NCBI GenBank assembly: GCA_963920765.1
Contig: OY987242.1
Location: 25,940,002 to 26,004,001, forward strand
Source: Ulota crispa
Lineage: Eukaryota; Streptophyta; Bryopsida; Orthotrichales; Orthotrichaceae
Reading direction: 5' to 3'
DNA length: 64,000 nt
Positions 23,070 through 34,353 of the stretch are shown piece after piece. The stretch's first letter is position 1; the number at the start of each line of letters is the position of its first letter. Under the pieces are notes generated by a model. The model had not been told where the DNA came from and did no database searches. It worked only from the letters and a program-made list of their open reading frames with translations. A program made the translations under genes and the position numbers.

Positions 23070-24420
23070 TTTATGGTGCAAACTAAGAGTCAATATTAAT
23101 GGTCTTCCTCACTAAACTACTTGGAGGGTGATCACATCAAGAACTTTAGGCCAGTGGTAGATACCAATGAGGTTTTTCAGTCTGAATCGGCGTTAGAGAC
23201 TACTAGTAGGTTTTGGATCTTAAATGTGGATATGTTTGACGAGATAGAAAACAATCACCGCATTTCAGTGCGTGATCGTTTTTTAGAACAAGCAGGAAGA
23301 TTTCTCTTCCTGATTGGAAGCTTTGCTTCCGCACATGAGTAAAAGAAAAGCGCCATAAGTTATTTAGTTTCAACGACGAGTTTGCTTTTGAGCTTCTGCC
23401 TTAGCATTTGGAGTTTGAGGCCCTTTAAATCTATAAGTAGTAGATTCATGCTTATCAGCTTGAGCTTCTTGAAGTGCAGTTTTATTATAAGACACAATTA
23501 AAGTTTATTTCAACTCTCAAAGATAGCGCAGTAGTTGCATTAACCTCCTCAACCGTGAACGTGGAGGAGAGACCTAGCAAGGGTGAGGTAGCAGTTTTTA
23601 AAAATCCTAAGGGCAAAACAAGAGCTTTGGGACCAAAGACAGAATGTGTCATATCATCCATCATGTTACTCATGGTTCAGGCTATTGCTAGCTATAGTTG
23701 GTCCCTTATTTTGATTCAATCTATTAGCGCAGTTCATTGCACATTTGAAGGTGGAGTATGGTGGATTCTGTCGTAATCAGATGCAACGTATTTAGAATTT
23801 TCAGAGGGAAAAAGGAGGATATGCCGCGCACCATGTACACTTGCTTGGCACGGTTTGCTGTCAAGTCTAGTGAAGTTTTCACTGAGAATCAACTTATGAA
23901 GATTTTTTTGTCAAAGATTGATAAGCAGTTGCTAGATTTAACATTCCCTTGGATTATCCTTAATTATGATGGTAAGGTACTTTAGTCCAAACTTTTGCTA
24001 TAGTTGAGAGATGTGGCTGGATTCTTTGTCATCATGATGCCACGAATATGGACACTTCCATGACAGATTCTTCCAAATTTGGGAAGACCTCTACTGTCAC
24101 TAGCAGCCTGGCGGACACTGAGCCAGAAAAGACCTTGCATTGTTGAAAATATAAGCAAGATGGACATGCTAAAAATAATTACTCAAAGAAACCATAAGAT
24201 TCTTTCTCAGCCATCCAAGGCTACTAAGAATGAAGAATTGAAAGGTGAAATTAAGGCTAAAAAGAATGCTTTGAAGTGCAACCATTGTGGTAATACTAAT
24301 TATAATGAGGATTACTGCTTTCTACTTCATCCAAAGATGAAGCCAGCTAGTTTTGTGGTTGTTAAGTCACAAAAAGAGAAGATCCTTGAGACCAAGGTAA
24401 TAGAATTAGAATAGAAGTTC
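23070..24420 (+). mobile_element. Retroelement part: gag-like region
   Basis: This segment precedes the protease and ends in a Lys-rich stretch with a zinc-knuckle-like Cys/His cluster (CNHCG near 24280), as expected for a Ty3/gypsy nucleocapsid. The capsid part shows no motif that I can name. Fossil. Confidence 0.6.
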
Positions 24421-24839
24421 AAGACTTTTGGATCATTGGCTTAAGCTTTTGATTCTAGAATATCTTTTAAAATGACAACTGGTTATTCTAGCTCTAAGCA
24501 TTATATATTTGGTGCATCTGGAGAGTTGGTAGCTGTAATTGTTACCTAATCTCAAACTATTAGAAAATCAGTTGATTCTCCAGTCTGAGACGTTACAGCT
24601 GTCTCACGTGCACGCTATAAGGGTCCTCCTAATTCCATTGGCCAGGCACGCCTACAATTATCTTTTAGTTTGGCTGATGTTGTAGTTACGGGTCAACGCT
24701 CAAATGTTTCACTTCCACATCTTGGAGGTTTTGCCTCATCTGATTTAGTGCAAAACATGGTTTCCAAAGTTATGCAAATGCAGATGTTTTCTAGCTCAAA
24801 GTTGATGGTAACTAGTTTTTAGATCTCTAAAATCTTTCA

Positions 24840-25300
24840 TATGGTAGGACGTATTTTAGAAGCGCAAGCGGACATGCCATCTCTTCAAGTTTTTCAGGCT
24901 ATTGCTAAGACCTCTTCAGTTCATAGTTCAAAGGCTCAAATAAAATTACGTACTAAGCTTGCAGCTGAAGCCATTGCAGCATTTAGCGAGCATGTAGATA
25001 GCCACACACCGCATCATTTTTCTATGGATGCGCCTTTAGCAGCAGGAGTAGCCTATTTTGCAGATGTTTTAGCAAGATTTGCTAGAGAGCAACAGACGAT
25101 ACATCCATGGGTTGTTTGTCTGATAAACAACAATGTGGTGTTTGTAATTTTACATAATAAAGAGTATGGTCATCAAGCTACTCCACTTAAAGTGATGATG
25201 GACTTAGGTGCCCAGCCAGTTATGATTGGCAAACATTTGGCAACAGAACTTGGCTTGACTGTTAAAAACTTGGTGCCTTGATTGTCACTTCAGTTAGGGG
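24840..25300 (+). mobile_element. Retroelement part: aspartic protease region
   Basis: A retropepsin-like segment centred on DLGAQPVMIG near 25200, followed by a typical helix (HLATELGL). It lies between the gag-like part and the methyltransferase. Fossil. Confidence 0.65.
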
Positions 25301-25849
25301 CACGGAACATGCTACAAGCTACATCAAAGAACCTTTACAGCTGATTTTTTGAATGGGTAGGAAACCTACTTATTCTCATTTTTCTTTGAGGTGCGCAATT
25401 GCCAATGCTATCAATTATAATATTTTAGTAGGTTAGCATGCGCTTTATCCTCTTGATTTTGATATAGATAACTAGACTAAAAAGGCGTGGATTAAACTGA
25501 GTTGGTCTTTTGGTGACAACTGAAAAGAACTGATTCCAGTGGCATTTGCAACATTGACTATGTCTATGATTGTTGACGCTATATTTGGATGCTCGACATC
25601 TCTAAAGTGGATTCCATTTGGCCCTTCACTTTTAGAAGAGACTTTGGCGTTTGCTGTTACATTTCCAAAAAACTGTCAAGGAATCATCAATTTTAGTAGT
25701 TACACCTCAACATCCCAAGTATATTTTGCCATCTTGGACTAGTCGTGAGGAATTGTCCCGACAATATATGGACGTTGCAGCTTCTGTACCTTTTAACTCT
25801 TTAGTTTCTAGCTCTATCAGCTCTATGTTTAGACAATCTATTCATTGGC

Positions 25850-26760
25850 GTCCTTCTTTAGACAGAATCACTTTTGTGGAGCTTTTTGGAGGCATTGGCA
25901 CCGGATTTGCAGCCATTTTAAAGGTTGGATTCATAATTAGGCGGTACATTCATGTTGACGACAGTTATGTACCTACTAGAGCAATCCGATATCATCTTCA
26001 GAGGTTGATGGCTCAATTTTCCAAGCAGTTGCCTCCATTATTCATTTATAAATGTTTTGACCACAATTCTAGAGACGTTACCCTTATCAGTGACGAGGAT
26101 TTGAGGAGGTTGGGCCACGTGAATTTGCTTGTGATAGGATGGCCTTGCTAAGATCACTCACGAGTATGCGTAGGTCAAGGGTTAAATAATCCCAGATCTA
26201 GCCTTTTTATAGAGTTAATGAGAATTACATAGTGTTGGTTTATCCACCAATCCACTCCACCTAGGTTTATTTTTGAGAATATACCTCCGTTGGGAAATGA
26301 TCAGCAAGAAGTGATGGAAAATAGCTATTATATTTGCTAAATTTTTTGCTATCCAACTTTTGTGGATGCCGCGGCATTAAAGACGCTTGCCCATCAACTA
26401 CGTTGGCTTTGAACCAACATGATGTCACATTATATATTGGCTAAGGCTTTTTCACAGATTATCAGATTTTCAAGACGTGTTGTGAGAGATATTTTGGATG
26501 ACCATAGGAAATCTTTGGCTGTGACCAAAGATGATTCACTTCCATTTGCTTTGGTCAACAAAGTTGGGAAGACTTACGAGGCATTACCGACCTTTGTTAC
26601 ATATCAAAAGTCTTTTGCATTCCGAGCACGTGGACCTGACATGGTGTGTGATTCTCACAGTCACACTTATAAGAAACTCAATGCAGAAAAGCAAAAGCGT
26701 GTCATGGGCTTTTCTACTGGCTTTACAGTAGCTCATGATTTTTCTGAAAGTCAATGATAC
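25850..26760 (+). mobile_element. Retroelement part: DNMT3-like C5-cytosine methyltransferase domain
   Basis: C5-methyltransferase motifs appear in canonical order: motif I FVELFGGIGTG near 25880, an acidic motif II after it, the motif IV Pro-Cys region near 26145, a motif VI ENIPP near 26275, a motif VIII-like segment near 26370, and a motif IX/X region with GF-S-TGF-T near 26710-26730. Plant DRM enzymes have rearranged motifs, so canonical order points to DNMT3 or a related type. The domain lies between protease and reverse transcriptase, so it belongs to the element and is not a host gene. Fossil. Confidence 0.8.
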
Positions 26761-27149
26761 TTTGTATTGGGTCAAACTATGAATCTTCATATCATAATTT
26801 GGATTATTGGTATTTGCCTTATTGTTCAGCAGCGACATGGCCATTTGTTTCCTCTGGGGGTAGAAAACAATGGTCAGAGGGCAATAAGAATGTCAATTGC
26901 TATTATTAGAAAGGATTTTGAGCATCATTTTATTTTCAGTGACAAGCTTTGAATGAGCTTCAAGCTCAAAAAACCTTTGCTACTTTAGCCTTAAATGGCA
27001 ATGCTGAGGCAGTGATACTGTCCGTTCCTCTTCTGATTAGCAATTACAGGTTGTGTCCACATCTAATAGTAGTTCTTTGACAAAAAAGACTAATACAGAG
27101 TTTGATGATTGACCTCTGAGTTTAGGTCATTTTCTCATAGATGTTGAAG

Positions 27150-28570
27150 CACATGGGATGCAAGCATTCATTCATTTGTACCGGAGTTGCTTTGTTATTA
27201 ACTTTTATGACTTTGAGGGTTACAAAGACAAGCTCATTTATATTCAGCTTGAAGATGAATATTATCAGACGTCCTTACAAGCTGAGTAATTTTGGGAGAA
27301 CTAGTATTTAAGCTCGATATCAGGAGCTTTTAGCTGCGATTTTTATTGAGCTATCCAATAGCAAGTACGTTTGTGCTATAGTGATGCTTTTTAGGAAGGA
27401 TATATTTGGTAACTAGACTAAGAAAAAGATGTGTAGAGATTACCGTCCGGTCAACAAAAAGACTAAATTAAACCAATATTCTATGCCGACGCCAGGAAAG
27501 TTATTTAATGTAGTGGGATTAGCTCAAATCTTCAGTACATTAGATTTGAGATCTAGATACCGCCAGTTGCTACTACGCTTAAAAGATTGTGTGAAGATTA
27601 CATTTTAGGGAGTGCATCATGATAGTAGAGATCTACTCTATCATTGGAAGTTTTTTCTTTTTGGTTTTAAAAACGCACCCACTGAATTTTAGAGGGTGAT
27701 GGATTGTATTTTGACTTGATTGCCATTCGCTTAGTGCTATATTGATGATGTTATTGTCTTTAATAATTCACCTCAGGAGTATGTGAGGCATTTGCAAGCC
27801 ATTTTTGAGCGGTTGTATGAGTGAAGATTGCGCTTGCATCATGGCAAGTGCAAATTTTTTCATGAGAAGTTATTACATTTGGGACACATGATAGTTCCAA
27901 AAGGACTTGGAATACAATAAGCAAAGGTAGATGCTTTTCAAAAGCTTCCAACACCTTATGATGTTCCAAAGTTGCGTGCATTTCTTGGCTTAGCGAATTA
28001 TTATCGCCATTTTGTCAAGAATTTTAATTTGATTGTCAACTCTTTGACTATGCTCACTGGCAAAGACCAAATTTAAACATGGAACCGTAAGCAATAGTTG
28101 GTTTTTGACATGTTGAAGCAGAAGTTGAGCTCAGCACCTGTGCTTTGACGTCTTGATGTTACGAGGCCTTTCCAATTGCACACGGATTAGAATGTAGTGG
28201 GATTAGGTGCAGTTTTGACTCAGAAAAATAATATAAGATGTGAATATATTATTGCTTTTGCTTCAAAAAGTAACAACTCAGCAAAGTCCAACTATTTGTC
28301 TTATGAGGGGGGAGCTTTAACCGAGGTATGGGTCATTTTACATTTTCAGCCTTACATGTATGGGCAGCAGTTTACATTGGTGACTGATCATCAACTTTTG
28401 AAGTGGCTTATGGAATCAGATAAACTCACTGGCAAGCTTGCTAGGTGGGTTCTACTGCTTCAAGAGTACGATTTTGAGATTGTTTATCAAGCTGGTATCA
28501 CTAACTTGGATGCGGATGGAATTTTTTGCAATCCAAGTCTTTTTGATGAGGATTTGACTGGTGCTAGATG
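27150..28570 (+). mobile_element. Retroelement part: reverse transcriptase and RNase H
   Basis: Ty3/gypsy reverse transcriptase motifs are visible: DYRPVNKKT near 27440, LDLRSRYRQL near 27545, FGFKNAP near 27662, and YIDDV near 27740. A C-terminal RNase H region follows (TDHQLLKWL near 28385). Fossil. Confidence 0.85.
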
Positions 28571-28889
28571 ACATGGGAATGCGACATGGAGGTAGTTTCA
28601 GGCTGGCACGCAGTTGCTTATTTGACTTTGATATCAAGCTCTGCTACTAAGGCGGCTGATTTATATTTGAATGGTGAGTCTGATAAATCTCAAGGTATTG
28701 GAGATGTGTGGAAAGAGTTAGTGGTCTTGTACAAACTTCAGCAGGGATCATTTCCTATGGGTATTTCTATCATAGAGCGAGACAAAATTTACCATCAAAT
28801 AGCAAGGTTCTATTGAGATAACGACTTGCTGATTTGAATTTGACAGAATGGAGGTAGACGTATGATTCCTTGATTGGATTAGAGAGCTT

Positions 28890-29960
28890 TTTTGATATGG
28901 CAAATGCATGAAGAGTTTATTCATTTTGGAGTATGCAAGACGCATTCTATATTGAGCAACCAGTATTGGTGGACTGACATGTATCAACAAGTTTCCACCT
29001 ATGTTTCTCAATGTGAGGTGTGTGATCAAGTGAAATCAAGTTTTAACACCTTATTGCCACAGTTGAGACTTTTACCAATCATGGATTTAGGTTATCGTTG
29101 GTCTTTGGACTTTGCCGGGCCGCTTGTTGTCACCCCACATGGAGCCAAATACGTATTGGTGATAGTAGTTCATTTCAAAAAATGATTTGAGCTGGTTACT
29201 TTGCTTCAGAACTCTTCGGAATTGACAACTATGACATTTCTTGACCGCGTACTGGCACGCTTTGAAGCACCGGCTGAAGTCTTGACAGATCAAGGCCAAG
29301 AGTTTCTAAAAGCTTTTGAGGTTTTATGCACCAAAATTTTGTTTGGTCACCGCACCACCTCTAGAAATTACATTGAGGCAAATGGTTTGGTTGAGCGGAT
29401 TGTTCAGACAGTCAAATGTGGTTTACGCAAGTATCGATTGTTTTGTGGAAACTATCGGGATTAGAATTTGATGTCGCCATGGATTGTCATGGGTTATTGT
29501 TTCAATAGCTAGGCTTCTTTGGCCTCTTACAACTTTTACTAGTTGCTTCGTGGACGGGAGCCTATTTTGTTTAGCTCCGTGCAGCAGAAGCTGACTTTAG
29601 TCGTGGACTTAGATAGTCTAGATGTTTAGGCTCAATGCCTACATGATCAGACTAAATTTTTCAAGAGGGCCATGCCTATGGCTTTGGAGAACTTGCACAT
29701 AGCCCAACATCGAGATTCTTTGCGTTATGTGCATATTTGTAGCAATGCTTATGGACTTTGGTTGCGAAGGTTCTCTCAAGGAGATTATGTGTATTTGCAG
29801 TGTGAGGCGCCCACCACATTGGATGTCAGAGCAGAGCGTACCATTCTTCGCGTGAAGAACGTATTGCCTAGTGGAATTTTCTTGTTGGAAGGCAAGGATG
29901 GACAAGAGTACAGGGAACATTCTAAAAATTGTGCCCCTTGTCACTTGCCCATTGATGGTA
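28890..29960 (+). mobile_element. Retroelement part: integrase
   Basis: An HHCC-type zinc-binding region (HEEFIHFG, CEVCDQVK) comes before the DDE core (SLDFAGPL near 29105, LTDQGQEF near 29280, and a Glu before NGLVER near 29375). A beta-rich C-terminal domain follows (GDYVYLQCEAPTTL near 29780), as in Ty3/gypsy integrases. Fossil. Confidence 0.82.
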
Positions 29961-29989
29961 CCGTGTAGCCGGAGGTGGCAGTGGTGCCA

Positions 29990-30145
29990 GAGGATTTACC
30001 TTATTTTGTTTGTGGTGAGAAGAAAGGCGCGGCTACTATGCTTTTGTGTGACCAGTGCCAACGTAGATAGCATATGGCATGCTTAGTTCCGTCCTTGTCG
30101 ACTCTGCCTCCAGGAGATTGGATTTGTCCTTGTTGTATGAGATCT
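29990..30145 (+). mobile_element. Retroelement part: C-terminal PHD-type zinc finger
   Basis: A Cys4-His-Cys3 pattern with the spacing of a PHD finger: CGEKK, then MLLCDQCQR, then HMACL, then PPGDWICPCC. It follows the integrase where chromoviruses carry a chromodomain. PHD fingers usually read histone H3 tails, so a targeting role is likely (inference). Fossil. Confidence 0.72.
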
Positions 30146-30645
30146 TCAAACTATGCTATGTCTCCGGACAAGCGCTGATAATCTTTTGAAGTCAAGACTC
30201 TTATGTTCAAAATGACAGCATTGCCACCTTTGCTGACGAGGCGTTAGATTTGCAATGTTCCAAATTGAACTCATGGGAAATTGAATAAGAAATTGGCACT
30301 AAAAATCTACTAAAAGCAATTAATAATAGGGCTCATTATTGAACTCGGCCTACAATCTTTTATACATTCTTTTCATCATGTTCACTTGTCATTCTTGGCT
30401 GCCAACAACCTCACCTTCAGTGTGGATAGATGTTGAAGACTTTTTATTCATCTTAACATTTGGATCTAGCTATATTGTTAGTATAGTCCTAGCTGACTTG
30501 CAGATCTCTATTGCTAGTTAGAGGGCAATTGAGAGCATATTTGTATGTATGTTTTTGGGTTACATTTTTGTTTTTATTTGCTTTTAGTGATAGTACACGA
30601 TGTGTTGTGTTTAGCGATCTCTATTTACATGACATTAAAAAAAAA

Positions 30646-31053
30646 GAATTGATATGTGCACACCCATGGTTTAATACATGCACACCTTTTGGGGGTAAAT
30701 TTTAGATTTTTACCATCAAAAAACAGAACTTGAAAATTTTGCATTCAAATTTAGATTTAGAGACCTTGATTTTGTCTAAAGCCATGAAGGATGTTACAAT
30801 TGAACATCACCCAATGAAAAAGCTTAATTTTTTTAAATAAACAAAAGTAAAAGTAATACTTTCCATCTTAGCCAAGCTTTTTCATTGAGTGTTATTCAAT
30901 TGTAATCTCCTTTATGGCTCTAGACAAAATCAAGGTCTCTAAGTCCAAATTTGAATTCAAAGTTTTCAATTTTCTCTTTTTGATGGTAGAAATCTAAAAT
31001 TTACCCCCAAGGGATGTGCATGTATCAAACTCCGAGTGTGCCCATATCAATTC
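30646..31053. mobile_element. Mutator-like MITE, family A (copy 3)
   Basis: An inverted-repeat element of about 408 bp sharing arms with the copies at 3558 and 7251 (TTACCATCAAAAA, CCAATGAAAAAGCTT, ACCTTGATTTTGTCTAAAG). Its ends, GAATTGATATGTGCACAC, are diverged. No target duplication is visible. It sits against the right inverted arm. Confidence 0.85.
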
Positions 31054-31061
31054 ATTTTTTT

Positions 31062-31443
31062 TTCTTTGAGGAACTTCTAAATGTATGAAAAGAACCGAGA
31101 AGCAATTGAAAGTTGGTCAAGTGAAATGTGAAAAAAATCTAGTGAAACAAAAATCAACCGGTTAAAATGCAATTTCATTTTTTAGTTTTTGGGATATGGA
31201 TTAAAAAGCCGGATGGAAATGAGAACTATAGGATTATGTACAAAAAGCTCAAAGTTTGGAGTGGGGCCTATAATGTGGGGTGGGGTCTGTGGTGTGTGGT
31301 GGGGCCTGTGGTGTGAAGTGGGACATGGGGTGGGCTATGGGGTGGGACATGGGGTGGGCTATGGGGTGGGACATGGGGTGGGACTTGTGGTGTATTTAGC
31401 AAAAAATGTGGTGGATTTAATAATTCCCTATTCTATTATAATG
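31062..31443 (-). repeat. Right inverted arm flanking the retroelement
   Basis: Counterpart of the left arm at 20946-21258, longer because a GGGGTGGGMYAT minisatellite has expanded at 31318-31384. It abuts a MITE on its inner side and a foldback element on its outer side. Confidence 0.8.
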
Positions 31444-32306
31444 TACAATACCAGTTAGTATTGATAGGTAGAACTTGTTTTGGCATTCCAAAGAAGTTTG
31501 TAAAACAAAAAATGTAAAGGTCATTTTAATCTCATATTTCTGGCATATGATTCTCATGCAATTCCAATTGAACATACCACATCTTGGTTATGAAAAATCA
31601 AAATCCTATTTTTGGTATATTATTTTGTGTCAAAACTGCAGTTTTACTAGAAAGTTGATCAAAATACGTTAGTGATGAATTTTTAAGATTTGATTGCATG
31701 GATGGATAGGAGACATCCAAACACACATCTTTCCTTTTAATAAACATCTTCAAAAAGTTCAAAATTTTGTCAATAGAGGTTCAAATGCTGGAGTGATCAT
31801 GACCAAATTTAGTAAAATAGATAATTATTTATGGTAATTAAATTGTGCTATTTGACTCATACATTACATTTATACCCTTAAACATGTGATATGTTTATTT
31901 TGCCAAAAGCTAATTAAAAATGGAGATATTTATTTTACTAAATTTGGTCATGATCACTCCAACATTTGAACCTCTATTGACAAAATTTTAAACTTTTTGA
32001 AGATGTTTATTAAAAGGAAAGATGTGTATTTAGATGTCTCCTACCTATCCATGCAATCAAATCTTAAAATTCATCACCAATGTGTTTTGATCAACTTTCT
32101 TGTAAAACTGCAATTTTGACACAAAACAATGTACCAAAAATCAGATTTTGATTTTTCATAACCAAGATGTGGTATGTTCAATTGGAATTGCATGAGGATC
32201 ATATGCCAAAAATATGAGATTAAAATGACCTTTATATTTTTTGTTTTACAAACTTCTTTGGAATGCCAAAACATGTTCTACCTATCAATACTAACTAGTA
32301 CTGTAC
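31443..32306. mobile_element. Foldback element, 864 bp
   Basis: Arms of about 370 bp are inverse complements from GTACAATACCAGTTAGTATT to AATACTAACTAGTACTGTAC. They include GGCATTCCAAAGAAGTTTGT and CATGACCAAATTTAGTAAAA; only a short centre (about 31830-31915) is unpaired. No transposase. Open frames on the two strands are the same arm read twice. Confidence 0.9.
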
Positions 32307-33676
32307 AAGTCTTCCTTTCTTGTTGGACTGATGGGATTATGTCTCTCATGCCGTAATTGGAGATGCCCATCTCATAGTCCCCATCCCCATGCATCTCCAT
32401 CCTCATGCATTCCTATGCTCCAAGGCCAACCCCCTCTAGCTCCATGCCCCCCTCCATCTTCCAATCCAAGCCCCTACCCGATCCCGTCCCTAGCCAAGCC
32501 CCTCGGGGAGTGCACTCTCCATTTTTTTTGGGTACAAGTGCAATCAAATGAAGGGTTATTTTAATTACCTTGATCCTAAATTTTTGACATGGCTTGGAAA
32601 TAAATAAGCTTCACTTTAATAGGCTTTGGGTCTTTATAAGCAATGAAGGGTAGTGTTTATTAATCAGTATTACATATTTTTTAGTTCTAAAATAGGGTTG
32701 TTAAAATAAGAAATAAAAAATCAATACTTTTATTAGTTGTAGGTCTAGTTTATTTTTCATGGTTATTACTTTTGCATGTATCTGAAGCAGGATCCAATGC
32801 CTTGTATTAACATTAGAAGAAAAATAGCAATAAATAACTAAGTCACTTAGTTGTAGTGCAGTTATTATGACCATGTAACAACTATGGAACCACTACATAT
32901 GATCACAATAACTGCACAACAACTTAGTGACTTAGTTGTTTATTGCCATTTTTCTTCTACTGTAAGCAACTTCTTCATGGTTATTTATGGGCAATTAGGA
33001 CATGCCATGTGTCGTTCAAGCACGCGGTTTAGAGACGGAATATTAAGGTAAGATGAAAATTAATTGATGCAAGCTTTATTGTTCAAGGATTAGTTGACGT
33101 TATCTTCCTGTGTGGGCAAAATTAGTATGTTTAGGTTACTTTTTAGCCACAATTGACAAGTGTTGTAAATGCATTCATGATGAATCAAGGGAACTCCGTG
33201 TTATCAACTTCAAGCCATAAGCCACTCTAATTGCAAGTTCAATTGTTGCATGCTTAAACCCTAACAATGAATGTCACTAATTCTCCAACTAGTGGGTGAA
33301 TTTCTTCCCATGTCATTATGTAATTATAATGAACATATGGTACAAAAAAAGATGAAAATAACCTTTTTAAAATGAAGTATAGGGTATATGAAATGCCTTC
33401 AATTTAGAAATTTAGGTAAAGATAGCCTTATGAAAATCCAAATAATTTACCTACATAGCCCCCCTCTTATAAGACCTTGCACGCACGTTATCCACAAAGA
33501 CCCTATATAGTGCACTCCTTGAGCCAAGCCCATAATGGATCCCCCAATCAAGCTAGGACCAAATCCCCTAACCAAGCCTCAACCAATGATCAATCCTCTA
33601 GCCAAATATAATTTAGTTAATTTAGAAGTTAATTTAGTTGACTGACCGTTAACATTATAACCAAAAGCTGCATTTA

Positions 33677-33680
<4 letters not shown>
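32307..33680. other. Intergenic DNA between transposon clusters
   Basis: A CCCCATG-rich tract (32335-32510), one CACTA-type MITE and AT-rich DNA; no gene seen. Confidence 0.5.
32811..32962. mobile_element. CACTA-type MITE, relative of 696-860
   Basis: A 152-bp palindrome with ends CATTAGAAGAAAAATAGC and GCCATTTTTCTTCTACTG and arms CAATAAATAACTAAGTCAC. Same design as the copy at 696. Confidence 0.8.

Positions 33681-33746
<66 letters not shown>
33681..33746. repeat. (AT)n microsatellite
   Basis: About 33 AT dinucleotides in a row. It directly abuts the CTAG end of the Helitron-like fragment, whose family inserts between A and T. Confidence 0.97.
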
Positions 33747-33748
<2 letters not shown>

Positions 33749-33749
<1 letters not shown>

Positions 33750-34027
33750 TAGTATATAGCTCATCGTACCAACGGGTTATGTCCCCCATGGTTCCCATGA
33801 CCGCATGCCCCCTCCTCCATGCCCCATGACCCATGCCGTACATACCATCTCTTTATGCCACTTGTGGTTAAACTTGAACTTTATTTCAGTTAAACTTATA
33901 CTCTACTCTATCTCTATTTTTAAGTAGACATCCAAATTTTACTTTAACTTGTGCTCTACCTTGTCTTTACACAAAGCTTGCCCTTGACCAATTGGGTGGA
34001 GGATTGAGCTTCAAAAGTTGATTAAAT
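33749..34027 (-). mobile_element. Helitron-like fragment (second copy)
   Basis: On the minus strand it ends CGTTGGTACG, then GAGCTATATA, then CTAG (33752-33749), directly against the (AT)n tract. The body shares CTACTCTATCTCTATTTTTAA and CAATTGGGTGGAGGA-type sequence with 4960-5135. A Stowaway element begins at its other side. Confidence 0.45.
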
Positions 34028-34029
34028 TA

Positions 34030-34353
34030 CTCCCTCTATCCCAAAATGATCTTCTTGTTGACCTTTATTTAGTGTTCCAAAATGATCTTCTTGTTGTAAA
34101 AAAAAAGGAGTTAGTGACACTTGCACATAGTCCAAAAATATGAGCATGCTAATCAATCCCATACCATCAAGTGAGTGGCCACCAATGCTCTTCAGAAATG
34201 CCTCAAAAATTCAATTTTCAAGCACTTTAAAACCACAATTTGAAAACGAATTTGAAACTCAATAATTTAAATATGGTTCTTTTCGAGCTTAATCTTTAAC
34301 ATTTTGTGTTTAACATTTTGTGTAACAAGAAGATCATTTTGGGACGGAGGGAG
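34030..34353. mobile_element. Stowaway MITE (Tc1/mariner)
   Basis: A 324-bp element with ends CTCCCTCTATCCCAAAATGATC and its complement (GGGACGGAGGGAG), flanked by TA on both sides. This is the classic Stowaway terminus. The right TA begins the TATATAAG upstream of the PMT gene. Confidence 0.95.

Larger units (their letters stand above)
21260..30640 (+). mobile_element. Decayed Ty3/gypsy retroelement with DNA methyltransferase and PHD-finger domains (fossil)
   Basis: The outer limits are set by the inverted arms on each side. The coding part runs from about 23070 to 30150 in the order gag, protease, C5-DNA methyltransferase, reverse transcriptase/RNase H, integrase, PHD finger. The order protease-RT-integrase places it in Ty3/gypsy (Metaviridae). 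It is broken, with some thirty breaks. No pair of long terminal repeats was recognised, so it cannot be dated from them; the amount of decay suggests an old copy. The 5' leader (about 21690-22150) is strikingly GC- and CpG-rich. Confidence 0.85.

Noticed and set aside
25850-26760. A host DNMT3 gene or pseudogene
   Set aside because: It is flanked by protease and reverse transcriptase in the same direction, without introns or host exons, so it is part of the retroelement.
31475-32274. Two near-identical short proteins on opposite strands (31475-31672 and 32074-32274)
   Set aside because: They are the two arms of the foldback element read in opposite directions.
32295-32360. Third Helitron-like end near ACTAGTACTGTAC
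   Set aside because: The CTAG overlaps the foldback terminus and no clear hairpin with the right spacing is present.
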